A DNA stretch of 31,555 nucleotides from a virus. This document shows positions 9,273-18,684 of this stretch, piece after piece. The DNA lies in the IMG/VR virus record IMGVR_UViG_3300007735_000606, positions 1 through 31,555 of that record; one strand, written 5' to 3'. Position 1 is the stretch's first letter; each line of letters starts with the position of its first letter. The notes under the pieces were generated by a model that was not told the origin of the DNA, searched no databases, and saw nothing but the letters and a program-made list of their open reading frames with translations. Position numbers and translations under genes: made by a program.

Positions 9273-9619
9273 TGCTCCTCATAAATTGGTGTTAGGTAAT
9301 CGCCATATCCTTTGGATGCCATAAAGTCACCCTGGGCAATACTAATGCTATAGACGTGACCACCGAGGAAGTAATAGTCAGCATCTGCTAAAGTGTTTTG
9401 ATACGGATATAAGGTTTCTTCAACCTCTCCGTTGTTTACAATTAAAGTTACGCCACGAGCAATATCAGTTAGGAACGGGTTAATAGGACCAGTTAATGTG
9501 CCACCTGTGATTGGTCTACCAGCAAGACGTGAGTATTTATCAGGCCAAGGTTGACCTGCTCCCCACGTTTGGTATTGCCAAGGTGTGGTTATTGTGTAAC
9601 CAACTAATACTTGTGCCAT
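9269..9619 (-). CDS. Small virion-region protein following the capsid gene
   Basis: 116 residues starting MAQVLVGYTITTPWQYQTWG. I chose the ATG at 9619, which has AAGGGAAG just upstream; the open frame continues further but would run into the capsid gene. Contains PITGGTLTGPINPFLTDIARGVTLIVNNGEVEETLYPYQNT in pieces suggestive of a beta-rich capsid-associated or decoration protein, ending LTPIYEEQ. Its position directly after the major capsid protein fits a head-completion or decoration role; inference only. Confidence 0.75.
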   Translation of the reverse strand: MAQVLVGYTITTPWQYQTWGAGQPWPDKYSRLAGRPITGGTLTGPINPFLTDIARGVTLIVNNGEVEETLYPYQNTLADADYYFLGGHVYSISIAQGDFMASKGYGDYLTPIYEEQ

Positions 9620-9640
9620 AACTTCCCTTCTAAGTGATGA

Positions 9641-9660
9641 GAGGCGGTTTGACCCGCCTC
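9641..9660 (-). terminator. Hairpin after the capsid gene
   Basis: GAGGCGG and CCGCCTC form a perfect 7-bp GC-rich stem with a six-base loop in the 58-base gap after the capsid gene. There is no T-run, so it may be a weak terminator or an mRNA 3'-end stabiliser that sets capsid mRNA abundance. Confidence 0.55.
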
Positions 9661-9677
9661 CCACCGAAACGGATTTA

Positions 9678-10604
9678 TTAGCCGTTTGTTGCAGCAGATT
9701 CCACACGGTATAGCGCTGCTTGACGAAGGATGTTCCATCCGCCGAAGTAGTACCAACCGATTGTGTGGTAACGACGCAAAGCATCGATTTGAGGTCCGAT
9801 AATCGTTGAGATATCTTGACCTTGCGCTTCTGCAAGCGCTTCACGTCCGGCAATTACTGCCTTGTAGACGTTAGTTGTTCCGTTTGTTGCAAAAGGAACA
9901 CGAGGTGTTTCAACAATGAACGCACCTTCAATTACGCCAACAGCACCAGCGACAAATGGTGTGCGATCAACGTACTTAGTCAAGTCCTGGAATCCACCAG
10001 TTCCTGTCTCGGCACGAAGGTCAGCAGTTTGACGTGGGTGTAGGTATCCTGCATATAACTCGCCAATACGAGGCAGAGCCTTGTTTGTGCGTAGCTCAGT
10101 TACTGCCTGACGGATGTCAGAAACAGTGATTAGCTGATCAGCCTTGATACCTGCTGTGTTGGTTGCTGTGCCTGCATAGATTGCGTTTGAGCCTGATGTT
10201 AGAACAGAGGCTACAACAGCATCGATAGAGTCTGCAGCGTTGTAAGCAATGATGTCGGCAAGTGCTGCGTCAACATCGTTGAATGAAGTTAGGTTTAACT
10301 TCTTAGTTGTTGTTACGGCTGAGCCGTACTCTTGTAGTGTTACGGTAATCTGGTTTGGATTACCTAGAGCAATGGATGAAACATCTAGTGATTCTGTCAA
10401 AGTTGAAGTAGCTTGTGCTAAATCAGAATAGATTGAGAATACAACTGATGATCCTGGCATTGCCTGTTGAACAGGTTTGACATCTGCAAGCGCTCTCATT
10501 ACTGGAATGGAACGTAGTGCCATACGAACGTATTGATCATACGCGGTCTGGACTAAATTGCTGATGGCAGAGGTACCTGTTAACGTACCTTGTGGTAGTG
10601 CCAT
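9678..10604 (-). CDS. Major capsid protein, N4-gp56-like HK97 fold
   Basis: 308 residues. Opens MALPQGTLTGTSAISNLVQT; contains VTLQEYGSAVTTTKKLNLTS, NAADSIDAVVASVLTSGSNAIY, the YAGYLHPRQTADLR segment and GQDISTIIGPQIDALRRYHTIGWYYFGGW near the C-terminus. These segments, the length and the order after a scaffold-like gene fit the N4-gp56 family of major capsid proteins, which build the icosahedral shell. Flanked by an upstream acidic coiled-coil scaffold candidate and a downstream small protein. Assignment is confident; the precise family name is from memory. Confidence 0.88.
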   Translation of the reverse strand: MALPQGTLTGTSAISNLVQTAYDQYVRMALRSIPVMRALADVKPVQQAMPGSSVVFSIYSDLAQATSTLTESLDVSSIALGNPNQITVTLQEYGSAVTTTKKLNLTSFNDVDAALADIIAYNAADSIDAVVASVLTSGSNAIYAGTATNTAGIKADQLITVSDIRQAVTELRTNKALPRIGELYAGYLHPRQTADLRAETGTGGFQDLTKYVDRTPFVAGAVGVIEGAFIVETPRVPFATNGTTNVYKAVIAGREALAEAQGQDISTIIGPQIDALRRYHTIGWYYFGGWNILRQAALYRVESAATNG

Positions 10605-10630
10605 TTAGGAATTAACCTTTCGGATAGAAG

Positions 10631-11101
10631 TTATAAACCAGATTGGCGTATGACTTCGTCCAACTCTTCCTTGCTGGTTGTATTAAGAATTTTCTTTAGA
10701 ATATCATCTGAAGAATCTGGAGTTAATCCAGAGTCAACAGCGGTATTCATTTTCTTATACGCAGCCGCTTGAGCTGGGTCTACGACATTCTGTGTTGGTT
10801 CAGCGGTTACTCCAAATACGTCACCGTATTCGTTTAACCACTTAGACAAAGACTCCTCAGTTGGGTCTATGTCCGAAGGAATGAAAGAAGCAATTTTCTT
10901 ATTCACTCCACGAGCTTCGAGGACATCTTTAATAGCTCGTTCTCTTTGAGCTTTGGAAAGTCCGTCAAACTGTGCTTTTAGCTCAGCTAACTCTTTTTCC
11001 TTTTGCTTATTTGCTTTACGCAATTGTTTAACGAGATCATTATTCTGACTCTGATCCTGTGTAGTATCGTCGTCTTCATCCTCGTAGTCGAAATTGGACA
11101 T
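10631..11101 (-). CDS. Scaffold-like acidic protein
   Basis: 156 residues starting MSNFDYEDEDDDTTQDQSQN. I place the start at 11101 because GGAGATGG lies just before it; the start five codons earlier has no such site. An acidic N-terminus, a charged coiled-coil (LVKQLRKANKQKEKELAELK) and a helical C-terminus (TTSKEELDEVIRQSGL) with Asp/Glu excess are the usual signature of phage scaffolding proteins, placed immediately upstream of the capsid gene in transcription order. It would guide procapsid assembly and leave before DNA packaging. Inferred from composition and position. Confidence 0.75.
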   Translation of the reverse strand: MSNFDYEDEDDDTTQDQSQNNDLVKQLRKANKQKEKELAELKAQFDGLSKAQRERAIKDVLEARGVNKKIASFIPSDIDPTEESLSKWLNEYGDVFGVTAEPTQNVVDPAQAAAYKKMNTAVDSGLTPDSSDDILKKILNTTSKEELDEVIRQSGL

Positions 11102-11231
11102 TAGTCCATCTCCCATTCTGTTGTAGTTGCGTAGACCTCATATAAAATCGGGGGTTTCTATATGGCTTCTACTCCTGGTATTTAGTGTTTCTCTCTAACG
11201 GACCAGTAGTCCCGTTAGCAGGCCTAGTTGT
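11102..11231 (-). promoter_or_regulatory. 130-base gap with a strong stem-loop, before the scaffold-capsid genes
   Basis: A hairpin at 11195-11218 pairs CTAACG-GAC with GTC-CCGTTAG (nine pairs, one bulge, five-base loop CAGTA). It lies right after the 385-residue gene and before the scaffold and capsid genes. There is no T-run. The gap is the longest within the virion operon, so a terminator, processing site or internal capsid promoter is plausible. A TATAT stretch near 11138-11145 on the minus strand is a possible promoter component, but no convincing -35 is seen. Confidence 0.45.
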
Positions 11232-12389
11232 TTAGTAAGAACCAGCTCCAAATGTCTGGCTACCTAATGCACGATCTCTACTTAACGCTCCAGTTGACAT
11301 ACCAGCAGAACCGCTAAATGATCCTCGCTCTAGTTCAGATAAGCGCTTGCGCTTCTTAGCAGCGGAGGCAGAATCTGCAAGATTAAATATCTCTTGTTCT
11401 GCTTGTGTTTGAGTATATGGAGACTCTTGATAAATTTGTGAAAGTTTCTCACCGGTAGGTAAGAACTCAGCAATAGCACTATAACCTTGTTGTGCTTGTT
11501 GCTTGGTTACGCCATAACCTGCTAATCCTTCAGCAGCTAATTGGCTTGTAGCAAGTCCTGCACCAAGGGCTGCGCCACCAATTTCAGCAGCAGTTACCTT
11601 ACGTTTAATATCAGTTAATGCCTTAGTTGGATCAAGGGTATAAGCCAAGATATCGCCATCTGTAATATCAGGATAGAAGGCTCTCAGTGCTTGTTTAACC
11701 TCAGGGTTAGCATTAACAACTCTGTTCTTTGCTGTAGAAATACGATCCTCTAATTCAGTAGCAGATACATCGTTAGCAAGGAGTTGATTAAAACCAGGTT
11801 GAGTACCCATAGAATCTTTAGCGTAATAAGTATTAGGTAATCCGTAGTTACGCATAACATTCTGGTATTGGTCCTCTAAAGCAATATATTCAGCAGGGCT
11901 TAATGCAGCCAAGCCTTTTGCTATACGATCAGCGTTAGCGGAGAACCGTTTCTTATAAGCATCAGTTTGTTGCAAGCGTAATGAAAACTCTGATGGGGAT
12001 ACATTCTGTTGAACTAAATCTTTAAGTGGTTCTACTAGGGCACCAAGACCATATTGAGAAAATTGTTCCATTAACAAGTCATAGGCAGATTGGCGATTAG
12101 CCAATGCCGCTGCTGCTTGTGCCTCTTGTTGTTGCTTAAGCAGTGCTGCTTGTTGTGCATTTTGTTGTGCTAATTGTTGTAAGGCTAATTGTGCTGCTAT
12201 CTGTTCTGCTGTAAGCCCAGTAGGTGCAGTAGGAAGTGGAGCAGCAGGAATTGGTGCAAGCTTTGGAGGTGTAGATGTTTTTGTAGTAGTTGTTTTTTGT
12301 GTAGGTGCTGGTGTAGGAGCGGTTGGCTTAGGCACTGCCGTTGCAACTCTTCTAGCTTCTCTAGCGGTTTCTGCGTCAATTGCCATCAT
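11232..12389 (-). CDS. Pro/Ala/Gln-rich virion protein, possibly internal
   Basis: 385 residues. The N-terminal 90 residues are low complexity: Thr/Pro-rich (KPTAPTPAPTQKTTTTK) then Gln/Ala-rich (LQQLAQQNAQQAALLKQQQE). A helical domain follows (YDLLMEQFSQYGLGALVEPLK, FSLRLQQTDAYKKRFSANAD, LAALSPAEYIALEDQYQNVM), then a C-terminus with SAAKKRKRLSELERGSFSGS. The start overlaps the preceding stop (TAATGATG; first or second ATG cannot be separated). Segments of the YKKRF...L.PAEYI type occur in phage proteins encoded near giant internal virion proteins. Likely ejected or structural; function unproven. Confidence 0.72.
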   Translation of the reverse strand: MMAIDAETAREARRVATAVPKPTAPTPAPTQKTTTTKTSTPPKLAPIPAAPLPTAPTGLTAEQIAAQLALQQLAQQNAQQAALLKQQQEAQAAAALANRQSAYDLLMEQFSQYGLGALVEPLKDLVQQNVSPSEFSLRLQQTDAYKKRFSANADRIAKGLAALSPAEYIALEDQYQNVMRNYGLPNTYYAKDSMGTQPGFNQLLANDVSATELEDRISTAKNRVVNANPEVKQALRAFYPDITDGDILAYTLDPTKALTDIKRKVTAAEIGGAALGAGLATSQLAAEGLAGYGVTKQQAQQGYSAIAEFLPTGEKLSQIYQESPYTQTQAEQEIFNLADSASAAKKRKRLSELERGSFSGSAGMSTGALSRDRALGSQTFGAGSY

Positions 12390-13267
12390 TACCCCATAAA
12401 TCCAAAGTCTTTAAGGACTTTTGTAACTGAGTTTGATACTGCTTCTTTAGCGTTATTTGTATACTGCCAGCGAGGATCTTGGCGTAGTTCTCTTTCAAAA
12501 TCATAAATTGATTTAGTTCCAACTTTGCCATCAGGAAGAGTGTAGGCAAGAGCACCTCTAATTTTAGGATCAAACAAATCAACCGCTGTATAAGGTATCT
12601 CAAGGATATTGCTCATAGATTGAATATAAGGATCTGCCAAAGTCTTTAGGTCAATACCAGCCTTGATCTTCTCTGCTAATTGAGGGAAGGCAGATGCTGC
12701 GCTTTCTCTAATGGTATTAGATGCAGTATCAATATCTAGAACACCTGCTACGATTTTATTAGCATAGTCAGTTGCTGCTTCATCGGATAACATAATTCCG
12801 TTTTTAGCAGCTAGGTTCTTAATCTCAGTAAAGTACTTACCAGAAGGACCCTCTGGAATTGCTAACTTATTTACCTCTTGCTTACCAGCAAGTAGGTTAG
12901 TTTTAATCTGGTCAGTAAGCCATAACTTAGGATCAAGGTTATCGGCTGTAAGGTAATCACTGCTTACTAATTGACCGTTGCGATAGGTCTCTCTAACAGT
13001 AGTCTTAGACTTACCATCTGGACCTTTATACTTGTTCTTAAGTTGAGGAAGCCAAATAGCCAATTCATTTTGGTTAGCATCTCTTCCATAGAATTGTTGA
13101 AATACTTGATTTATCTTTTGCTCTAAAGCAAGGTCATCTGGAACGTTAGATGAATACTGGGTTCTTGTATAAGTACCAGATTTTTTAGTATCTGAACCAC
13201 CAACAGGTATATTACTTGTATTAATACCTAGACTTTTGGCTAAATCAGCAAGTGTTGTATCTGCCAT
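12389..13267 (-). CDS. Virion-associated protein of unknown function
   Basis: 292 residues opening MADTTLADLAKSLGINTSNI. The middle holds FQQFYGRDANQNELAIWLPQL, a small helical motif (FYGRxAxxxEL) found in phage structural proteins and lysin-adjacent regions, then a long helical part (LAAKNGIMLSDEAATDYANK, VAGVLDIDTASNTIRESAASAFPQLAEKI) and a C-terminal LRQDPRWQYTNNAKE. It lies between the 1535-residue protein and the 385-residue protein with one-base overlaps at both ends, so the three are probably made together. The RWQYT ending recalls phage ejectosome partners; function is inference. Confidence 0.72.
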   Translation of the reverse strand: MADTTLADLAKSLGINTSNIPVGGSDTKKSGTYTRTQYSSNVPDDLALEQKINQVFQQFYGRDANQNELAIWLPQLKNKYKGPDGKSKTTVRETYRNGQLVSSDYLTADNLDPKLWLTDQIKTNLLAGKQEVNKLAIPEGPSGKYFTEIKNLAAKNGIMLSDEAATDYANKIVAGVLDIDTASNTIRESAASAFPQLAEKIKAGIDLKTLADPYIQSMSNILEIPYTAVDLFDPKIRGALAYTLPDGKVGTKSIYDFERELRQDPRWQYTNNAKEAVSNSVTKVLKDFGFMG

Positions 13268-16200
13268 TATTTAACCTCTTTCGGTGTTAAGTACTTGTCG
13301 TATACAAGATCTTGAGAAAGAAATCTCTCGTATAAATATGAGAATCCAAGTTTGTCATCTTGTTTCAATTTATTTACCATTCCGTCGTAGATGAATTTCA
13401 AATCAACATTTGCTTTAGCATCTATAGATTTTACTTCTCTTTTAGCAAGTTCTGCCGCTATTGCTTTTCTGAAATCAAGATAAACAGATACTGACTTCCA
13501 AGTTGTATTTTTCTTGTTATCCTTCATAAACTTGTCATCATTAAGGATTTTGCCAAGACCTGCTATTACTCGGTTTGTCTTAGATCCATCTGAATCAAGA
13601 TAATCATCATACCAAGCTGTTCTAGCGTAATCACCAGTTTTAGAATCATATATTGGCTTACCTTCAGTATCTGTTTGAACAGATAACTTTAAGATAGCCT
13701 GTTCTTTAATATACTTTAGATCCTCAGCACCGGTTTGTTGAACTGAAGAAAGACCTCGTTTTTGAAGTTCATTATCTATAGCATCAGAAAATTGGTTGTA
13801 AACAATCCAACCCTTTTCTGCCTCATTCTTACGTTGTGCTTCAGCAGGGCTTTGTGATGATAGGAACTTCTGTGGTGAATCTGGTGAGATTCTCTTACCG
13901 TATAGGTAATCATATGATGCCTGAGAGAAGTCATAGCCAGAAGGGTTGTTAGCAATTAAACCAACTAACTTAGGTTCAATCTTTGCTAGTTCACCTACAA
14001 GGCCACCATATTTCTTGATGCTATCAACTGCTTGCACTGAAGACTGGATACCAGTTGGGTTAGATGAAAGACTTGCTGAGAATGAAAAGAAGTCAGGATA
14101 GTCATTTAAGAACTTAGCATCTGCTTCAAGACCGTAAACTCTCTTATACTCACGAGACTTCTCAAGATAGAATCGGTATGGGCTATCAAATCTTGGAGCA
14201 AAAGGCATAATTAAGTTAGCGGCAGTACGCATATTCCAGTAATCCTTGGTCATATTAAGAACCTTGTTTGGATCTACTGGAGGTAATCCGTTGCGCTTTG
14301 CTTTTTGTTGTTCTGTATTCCAGATTAGCTGATAACTACGAGCAAATGCTGGATCATCTAATCCCGCTGCTCTAGTTTGCAGTCTTTGGAACCAAGTTGG
14401 TAAGAATCCTGAAGCAGCATCTTTAGAAGGACCAAAAGGAAGTGCCCATCTAAACGCATCTTCTAATGAAGGTTGACGCTTTACTACTTCTGACACTGGA
14501 ACTGCTACATAAGGTCCAACTGGGAAGATGTCACTGAAAACATTTGGGTTGCCCTTCATATAAAGGACATCCATTCCACCTTGGAACAAGATATCTAAAG
14601 ATCCCTTTGGAATACCAAGTTCAGTTAGTGACTGTAGACCAGGAATCTTTGTAATTCCCTTTGGTAATCCTATCCAAATAACGTCATTACCAGATGTTTG
14701 ACCTGCTGGTACTTCGTTTCCGTCTTGATCAGTTACAAGACCTGCTTTATTTGGTGAGTTCCATACAAGATATCCACGATTAATAATTTGTGGGTTAGCT
14801 ACTGCCATATTAAGCCAAGTTTTGTAAGAGTTTTCTTGAGCTGAAAAGAATGGGCTGATGTATTTCATAGCAGAAGCTAGGTTAGACTTACGTTCAATAT
14901 TAAAAAGAACGCCCTTCATCTCCCGCAAAGCGGTTTTGTGAGCAGCCTTCATAATTTCTTGTTGATCAGCAAAGGATAATTTATCACCTTTAAGACCAGC
15001 TACTACATCAACTCGGCGTTTAGCCTCTTGACGATAGAAATGTACATATAGCGGATTACGTGCCCAAGTATCTTCAGGTAAAGTTCCTAAGAAATGAAAT
15101 AAAGTGTTGATTATTTCTCTACCTTTAATACGTGATGTATTGAAAAGGCTCTCTTCAAGTAGGTGTCCGTGGATAACAGGTAATTCTCTTGGATCTTTAA
15201 AGGCAGATCTCAAGTCATTGGCAGTTATCTCACCTAATTTACCTCTAAGGTTAGATGATGCAGGTAGGTATTGGTCTAAAAACCCATTTACTTTTGTAAC
15301 ATAATCTGCTGCTTCATCAGAAGTAACTGCAAGTCTGCGTCGTAGATCTCTTCCATCTGGTGAGTTTCTAAGCCAACGAGCAATATCATCAACAGATTCA
15401 CCCTTAATAATTTTTTTAACTACTGCTGAGTTGCCAAATTGTTGACGTAATGTCTGTGCCCATTGTTCAAAGTAAGCAGGATCTGTTGGTCGTATTTGAG
15501 CAATACCTTTAGATGTTAGCTTACGCATATACATATCGGTATTACTATCAACCATACGCTCAAATGAGTTACCGGATGAGGCGATCTTACGGAACATATC
15601 TCCTAGTGGACCACCAAAAGCATCGTGAAGGGTGTATTTATCACCATCAGATGTGGTTACTTCAAATGAACCAGTGCCAATACGTTTCTTAGGTTCAGCA
15701 CCTTTAAATCTATTTAATACCTCTGAGTAATGGTTATATACCGCTAGTTTTTCTTTTTCTAACTCTTTAAGGGTATTAACTTTACCAGCAAGATCTAAAT
15801 CCTCTGGCTTTAAAGATAACTTTGCTTCAGCCTCAGAAATAGATTTTTTAAGTTCTTCAAGTTTTTTAATAACTGTAGTATTTGCTTGTTGAACTTCTTT
15901 AATAGTCATACCAGCATCTATAGGGCGGTATCTATCTACTAACCGTGCTGGAACAGCAATGCTATTATTGATAATGTTCTTAATGCCAGGTCCTAGATGA
16001 CGCAATGTGGCAAAAGAACCTACCGCTGCAGCAATACGAAGTTGAGAATCTATTGCGTTACGTTGAGTATAACCAAGACGAAGCAATGCTCCTGCTTTAA
16101 AAGCATCTTGTAGTACATCTGCTATGTGTAAGGTTGTATCAACTGTTACACCTTTGAATGAGTTAAGCACTGAACTGTTGCGCTTAAGCAAATCATCCAT

Positions 16201-17874
16201 TAATTTAAAATCCATTAACGGTAGGTAATCAGCAGTTTGAGATTCTAGTTGAGGTACTTTAAGGATTGATCCATCAGTATCAACCATAAAGCCTTTGTCT
16301 TTAACAGACTTCAAGGCTGATGTTCTAGCACCGTTATAGTTGTTATAAATCTTATTTGCTATATCTTCATCAATATTATATTTAGCAGCTATAGCCCGAA
16401 GTGCTTTGCCTTCTAAATTTAATGCTGCTACATATCTAGCCTCTGGTGTAGAGGCGGCAATATAACTATCTAATACACCTTTAGATTGTTCTGGCGTTAA
16501 GCCAATAACTTTCTCAAGAGTATTGATATTAGCAATTACTTCTTTGTAAGAATCAGGATCGTTAAAATCTACTAAACCTGCTGGACGTTCTCCTAGGCCC
16601 CAAGAAAACTTTTGATATAAACGGTGAAATGGAGTTGGTTGAAATACCTCTACCTTGGGATTGCCAACTGTTTTATCGTAGAACTTAAGAGCACGGGATT
16701 TAGCAATAAAATCTTCAGCACCCTGTAAGCCTCTACCAGTAGTGCGAGTAAGAGCACCACCTGCTTCTCCTAATTGCATTAGATCTGCAAAGTATTTATC
16801 GTTTGCTGCTAATGATCTGTAGTTAGCTAAGGCTTCTTCAGTAACCGCTGGGTTATCGTTTAGGAATGGTAACATTCCCATTTCATCTGGAGCTGAGAAT
16901 ATTTTAAATTCATCTACTGCTGATATCTTGCCACGAGCAGTTTCTAGTGCATCAGAAATGTAGGCTCTTTGTAAGCGTAGTTCATCCATAGCAGCAGGAT
17001 CACCCAAAGAGGATCTTAATATAAGGGCTGTTTCATCTCGGTCTACTGAATCACCTAATAGGTGTGCAAGTAATCCTGGGTTATTTGATGACTTAACCAT
17101 AGGATGAGAAATGGCATAAGCGGAATTGTTTGCGGTAAAATCATCTATTACTTTAGAGAAACGGTTATTGACTCCGTATTGAGCTTTAGTAATATCCTCG
17201 GCTGCTTTAGCCACAGCATCAGCATTAGTAAGTTTACCTACACCTAACTCACTTGCTTTAAGAACTTTAAGTCCTTTACCTGCAGCAAGGGTTACATCTC
17301 CGAAGAGTTGTGCTGCAAGATCTAGACCACCTGAAGTAGCCTTACCCCAAGCACTATCTTTAAATGCTTTTTCACGTTGACGAGGGTCGTAGATGTCAAA
17401 CTTTGGGTCATAGATAGATCTGTATTTAGATAAAAATGCTTGACCAAAGGAAATTTCCTGTGCGCCTTTGTACGCTTTTCGCCAGTCGTTAGGATTAAAA
17501 AAACTTGCTTCGCCTTTATTTACATCACCTTGAACTAACTCAAAGGTGGTAAGCGGTTCTCTAATGTACTCTTGGTTGATTTTGTTAATACGCTCAAGTG
17601 CTGGTTGAACACCAGGAACTTTCATAATAGCGCCACCGGCAGATGCCAACGGTTTAATTACATCTTTAGTTGCACCAGAAGCAGCACTCTTAAATGGTTG
17701 AATAAATCCGTTATATTCTTCGGCATCATTCCAAGGTGCTGTACCAATATCCCAAGCAAATTTTGCAGGTGAAGTAATAGCTCCTGCTACTTCTCCACCA
17801 AACTTAAAAAGATCTTTTGCAGCGGTTGTAGCTACATCACCAATTCTGTTCCATACACTCACAACATATCCCAT
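13267..17874 (-). CDS. Giant virion protein (probable internal/ejection protein)
   Basis: 1535 residues, by far the largest gene. It is mainly helical with long Lys/Glu/Leu stretches (a coiled-coil near residue 700, in VQQANTTVIKKLEELKKSI then LKELEKEKLAVY), amphipathic Ala/Gly parts at the N-terminus (FGGEVAGAITSPAKFAWDIG) and repeated WxxW-like tail blocks (WNTEQQKAKRNGLP). No lysozyme, protease or polymerase signature is visible to me. In podoviruses such giants sit inside the head and form the channel delivering DNA; location between portal and capsid genes supports this. No good Shine-Dalgarno precedes the ATG, which overlaps the upstream gene by 16 bases, implying coupling. Confidence 0.75.
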   Translation of the reverse strand: MGYVVSVWNRIGDVATTAAKDLFKFGGEVAGAITSPAKFAWDIGTAPWNDAEEYNGFIQPFKSAASGATKDVIKPLASAGGAIMKVPGVQPALERINKINQEYIREPLTTFELVQGDVNKGEASFFNPNDWRKAYKGAQEISFGQAFLSKYRSIYDPKFDIYDPRQREKAFKDSAWGKATSGGLDLAAQLFGDVTLAAGKGLKVLKASELGVGKLTNADAVAKAAEDITKAQYGVNNRFSKVIDDFTANNSAYAISHPMVKSSNNPGLLAHLLGDSVDRDETALILRSSLGDPAAMDELRLQRAYISDALETARGKISAVDEFKIFSAPDEMGMLPFLNDNPAVTEEALANYRSLAANDKYFADLMQLGEAGGALTRTTGRGLQGAEDFIAKSRALKFYDKTVGNPKVEVFQPTPFHRLYQKFSWGLGERPAGLVDFNDPDSYKEVIANINTLEKVIGLTPEQSKGVLDSYIAASTPEARYVAALNLEGKALRAIAAKYNIDEDIANKIYNNYNGARTSALKSVKDKGFMVDTDGSILKVPQLESQTADYLPLMDFKLMDDLLKRNSSVLNSFKGVTVDTTLHIADVLQDAFKAGALLRLGYTQRNAIDSQLRIAAAVGSFATLRHLGPGIKNIINNSIAVPARLVDRYRPIDAGMTIKEVQQANTTVIKKLEELKKSISEAEAKLSLKPEDLDLAGKVNTLKELEKEKLAVYNHYSEVLNRFKGAEPKKRIGTGSFEVTTSDGDKYTLHDAFGGPLGDMFRKIASSGNSFERMVDSNTDMYMRKLTSKGIAQIRPTDPAYFEQWAQTLRQQFGNSAVVKKIIKGESVDDIARWLRNSPDGRDLRRRLAVTSDEAADYVTKVNGFLDQYLPASSNLRGKLGEITANDLRSAFKDPRELPVIHGHLLEESLFNTSRIKGREIINTLFHFLGTLPEDTWARNPLYVHFYRQEAKRRVDVVAGLKGDKLSFADQQEIMKAAHKTALREMKGVLFNIERKSNLASAMKYISPFFSAQENSYKTWLNMAVANPQIINRGYLVWNSPNKAGLVTDQDGNEVPAGQTSGNDVIWIGLPKGITKIPGLQSLTELGIPKGSLDILFQGGMDVLYMKGNPNVFSDIFPVGPYVAVPVSEVVKRQPSLEDAFRWALPFGPSKDAASGFLPTWFQRLQTRAAGLDDPAFARSYQLIWNTEQQKAKRNGLPPVDPNKVLNMTKDYWNMRTAANLIMPFAPRFDSPYRFYLEKSREYKRVYGLEADAKFLNDYPDFFSFSASLSSNPTGIQSSVQAVDSIKKYGGLVGELAKIEPKLVGLIANNPSGYDFSQASYDYLYGKRISPDSPQKFLSSQSPAEAQRKNEAEKGWIVYNQFSDAIDNELQKRGLSSVQQTGAEDLKYIKEQAILKLSVQTDTEGKPIYDSKTGDYARTAWYDDYLDSDGSKTNRVIAGLGKILNDDKFMKDNKKNTTWKSVSVYLDFRKAIAAELAKREVKSIDAKANVDLKFIYDGMVNKLKQDDKLGFSYLYERFLSQDLVYDKYLTPKEVK

Positions 17875-18287
17875 AACTGCCGAATAGCCTGACGGGTTTC
17901 TGGCGAAGTATTAGGTAAATCTGAAATGTAATTAAGTACTGGCTTGTATGATGCAATAGCTGATCTAAAGTTAGTGTCATCTGGTTGACGCATAGCAAGT
18001 GCTTCTGAACCAGCACCAGCACCAATATTAACGCCGTTAGTAACTGGTTCTTGTGGGCGTTCTGTTGGAGCAAATAATGGAGTTACTTGTGCAGATTGTG
18101 CTGCTTGCTTTACCTGTGAAGCAGGTGCTGGGCGAACATCTGGAGTTCTAGCCAACGGAGCACCTGACGCTAATTGCGCTGTTTCTGTTGTATCGCCATA
18201 CGCATTTGATGGCATACGATCAATTCTCTTTGCATACTTACCAGGACCTGATACGCCTTTAATTGGATTTGAATCTTCAAGCGCCAT
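17859..18287 (-). CDS. Hypothetical virion-module protein
   Basis: 142 residues, low complexity in the centre (Pro/Ala/Gln rich: DVRPAPASQVKQAAQSAQ), with a short helical C-terminus (TNFRSAIASYKPVLNYISDL ... RQAIRQLWDML). AGGAGG at the right distance supports the ATG at 18287. It overlaps the giant virion gene by 16 bases and the next upstream gene by 11. Likely a small structural or assembly factor; not recognised. Confidence 0.72.
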   Translation of the reverse strand: MALEDSNPIKGVSGPGKYAKRIDRMPSNAYGDTTETAQLASGAPLARTPDVRPAPASQVKQAAQSAQVTPLFAPTERPQEPVTNGVNIGAGAGSEALAMRQPDDTNFRSAIASYKPVLNYISDLPNTSPETRQAIRQLWDML

Positions 18288-18501
18288 CTTGGTCCTCCTG
18301 TATCTTCTCTAAATCGTTGGCAAAGTCTTCCCAAACTTTCTTAACTTTGCTCTCTCTATTTGCGTTATATACTGTTAACTCTAAAAATTCTTCTGTTAAT
18401 AAATTTATGCTTTGTGCTATGTTGTTAAAAAACCCTGCAAGTACAACTAATATATCTGCAAGATGGATTGGGCGTGGTACGAAATCTTTATTGTCGTCCA
18501 C
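18277..18501 (-). CDS. Small helical hypothetical protein, non-ATG start
   Basis: 74 residues from a GTG at 18501 that has AGGTGG five bases upstream; a TTG two codons earlier is the alternative. One hydrophobic helix (LADILVVLAGFFNNIAQSINLL) is followed by an acidic/basic helix (LELTVYNANRESKVKKVWEDF). It could be a peripheral or single-span membrane protein. Sits between portal-side and giant-protein-side genes. Function unknown. Confidence 0.6.
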   Translation of the reverse strand: MDDNKDFVPRPIHLADILVVLAGFFNNIAQSINLLTEEFLELTVYNANRESKVKKVWEDFANDLEKIQEDQDGA

Positions 18502-18526
18502 ACCCAACCACCTATCTAATATTTGA

Positions 18527-18667
18527 TTAGCCCTTTTTTACTTTGTTTCCTTTACGAGCTGCTGCAGTGTAGCCGAAATATGTCTTTCCGCCTGCTGGCT
18601 TAGAAGTATCCTTCTTGCCCTCAACTGGCTTTGACATAGGAGCTGATGCTCTTGATCCTTTGTTCAT
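18527..18667 (-). CDS. Tiny Lys-rich protein next to the portal gene
   Basis: 46 residues: MNKGSRASAPMSKPVEGKKD, then TSKPAGGKTYFGYTAAARKG and NKVKKG. GGGG lies close upstream of the ATG. It resembles the small basic proteins downstream of the capsid gene. Short, but placed cleanly in the gap between the portal and the 74-residue gene. No function recognised. Confidence 0.6.
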   Translation of the reverse strand: MNKGSRASAPMSKPVEGKKDTSKPAGGKTYFGYTAAARKGNKVKKG

Positions 18668-18684
18668 TGTTCACCCCCTTTTCT

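Noticed and set aside
9620-9853. N-terminal extension of the 116-residue protein into the capsid gene
   Set aside because: The ATG at 9619 has a good ribosome site and the extension has none; it would overlap the capsid gene by about 175 bases.
12189-12506. Cys/Ser-rich plus-strand open frame
   Set aside because: Antisense of Gln/Ala/Leu-rich codons in the 385-residue gene; no ribosome site.
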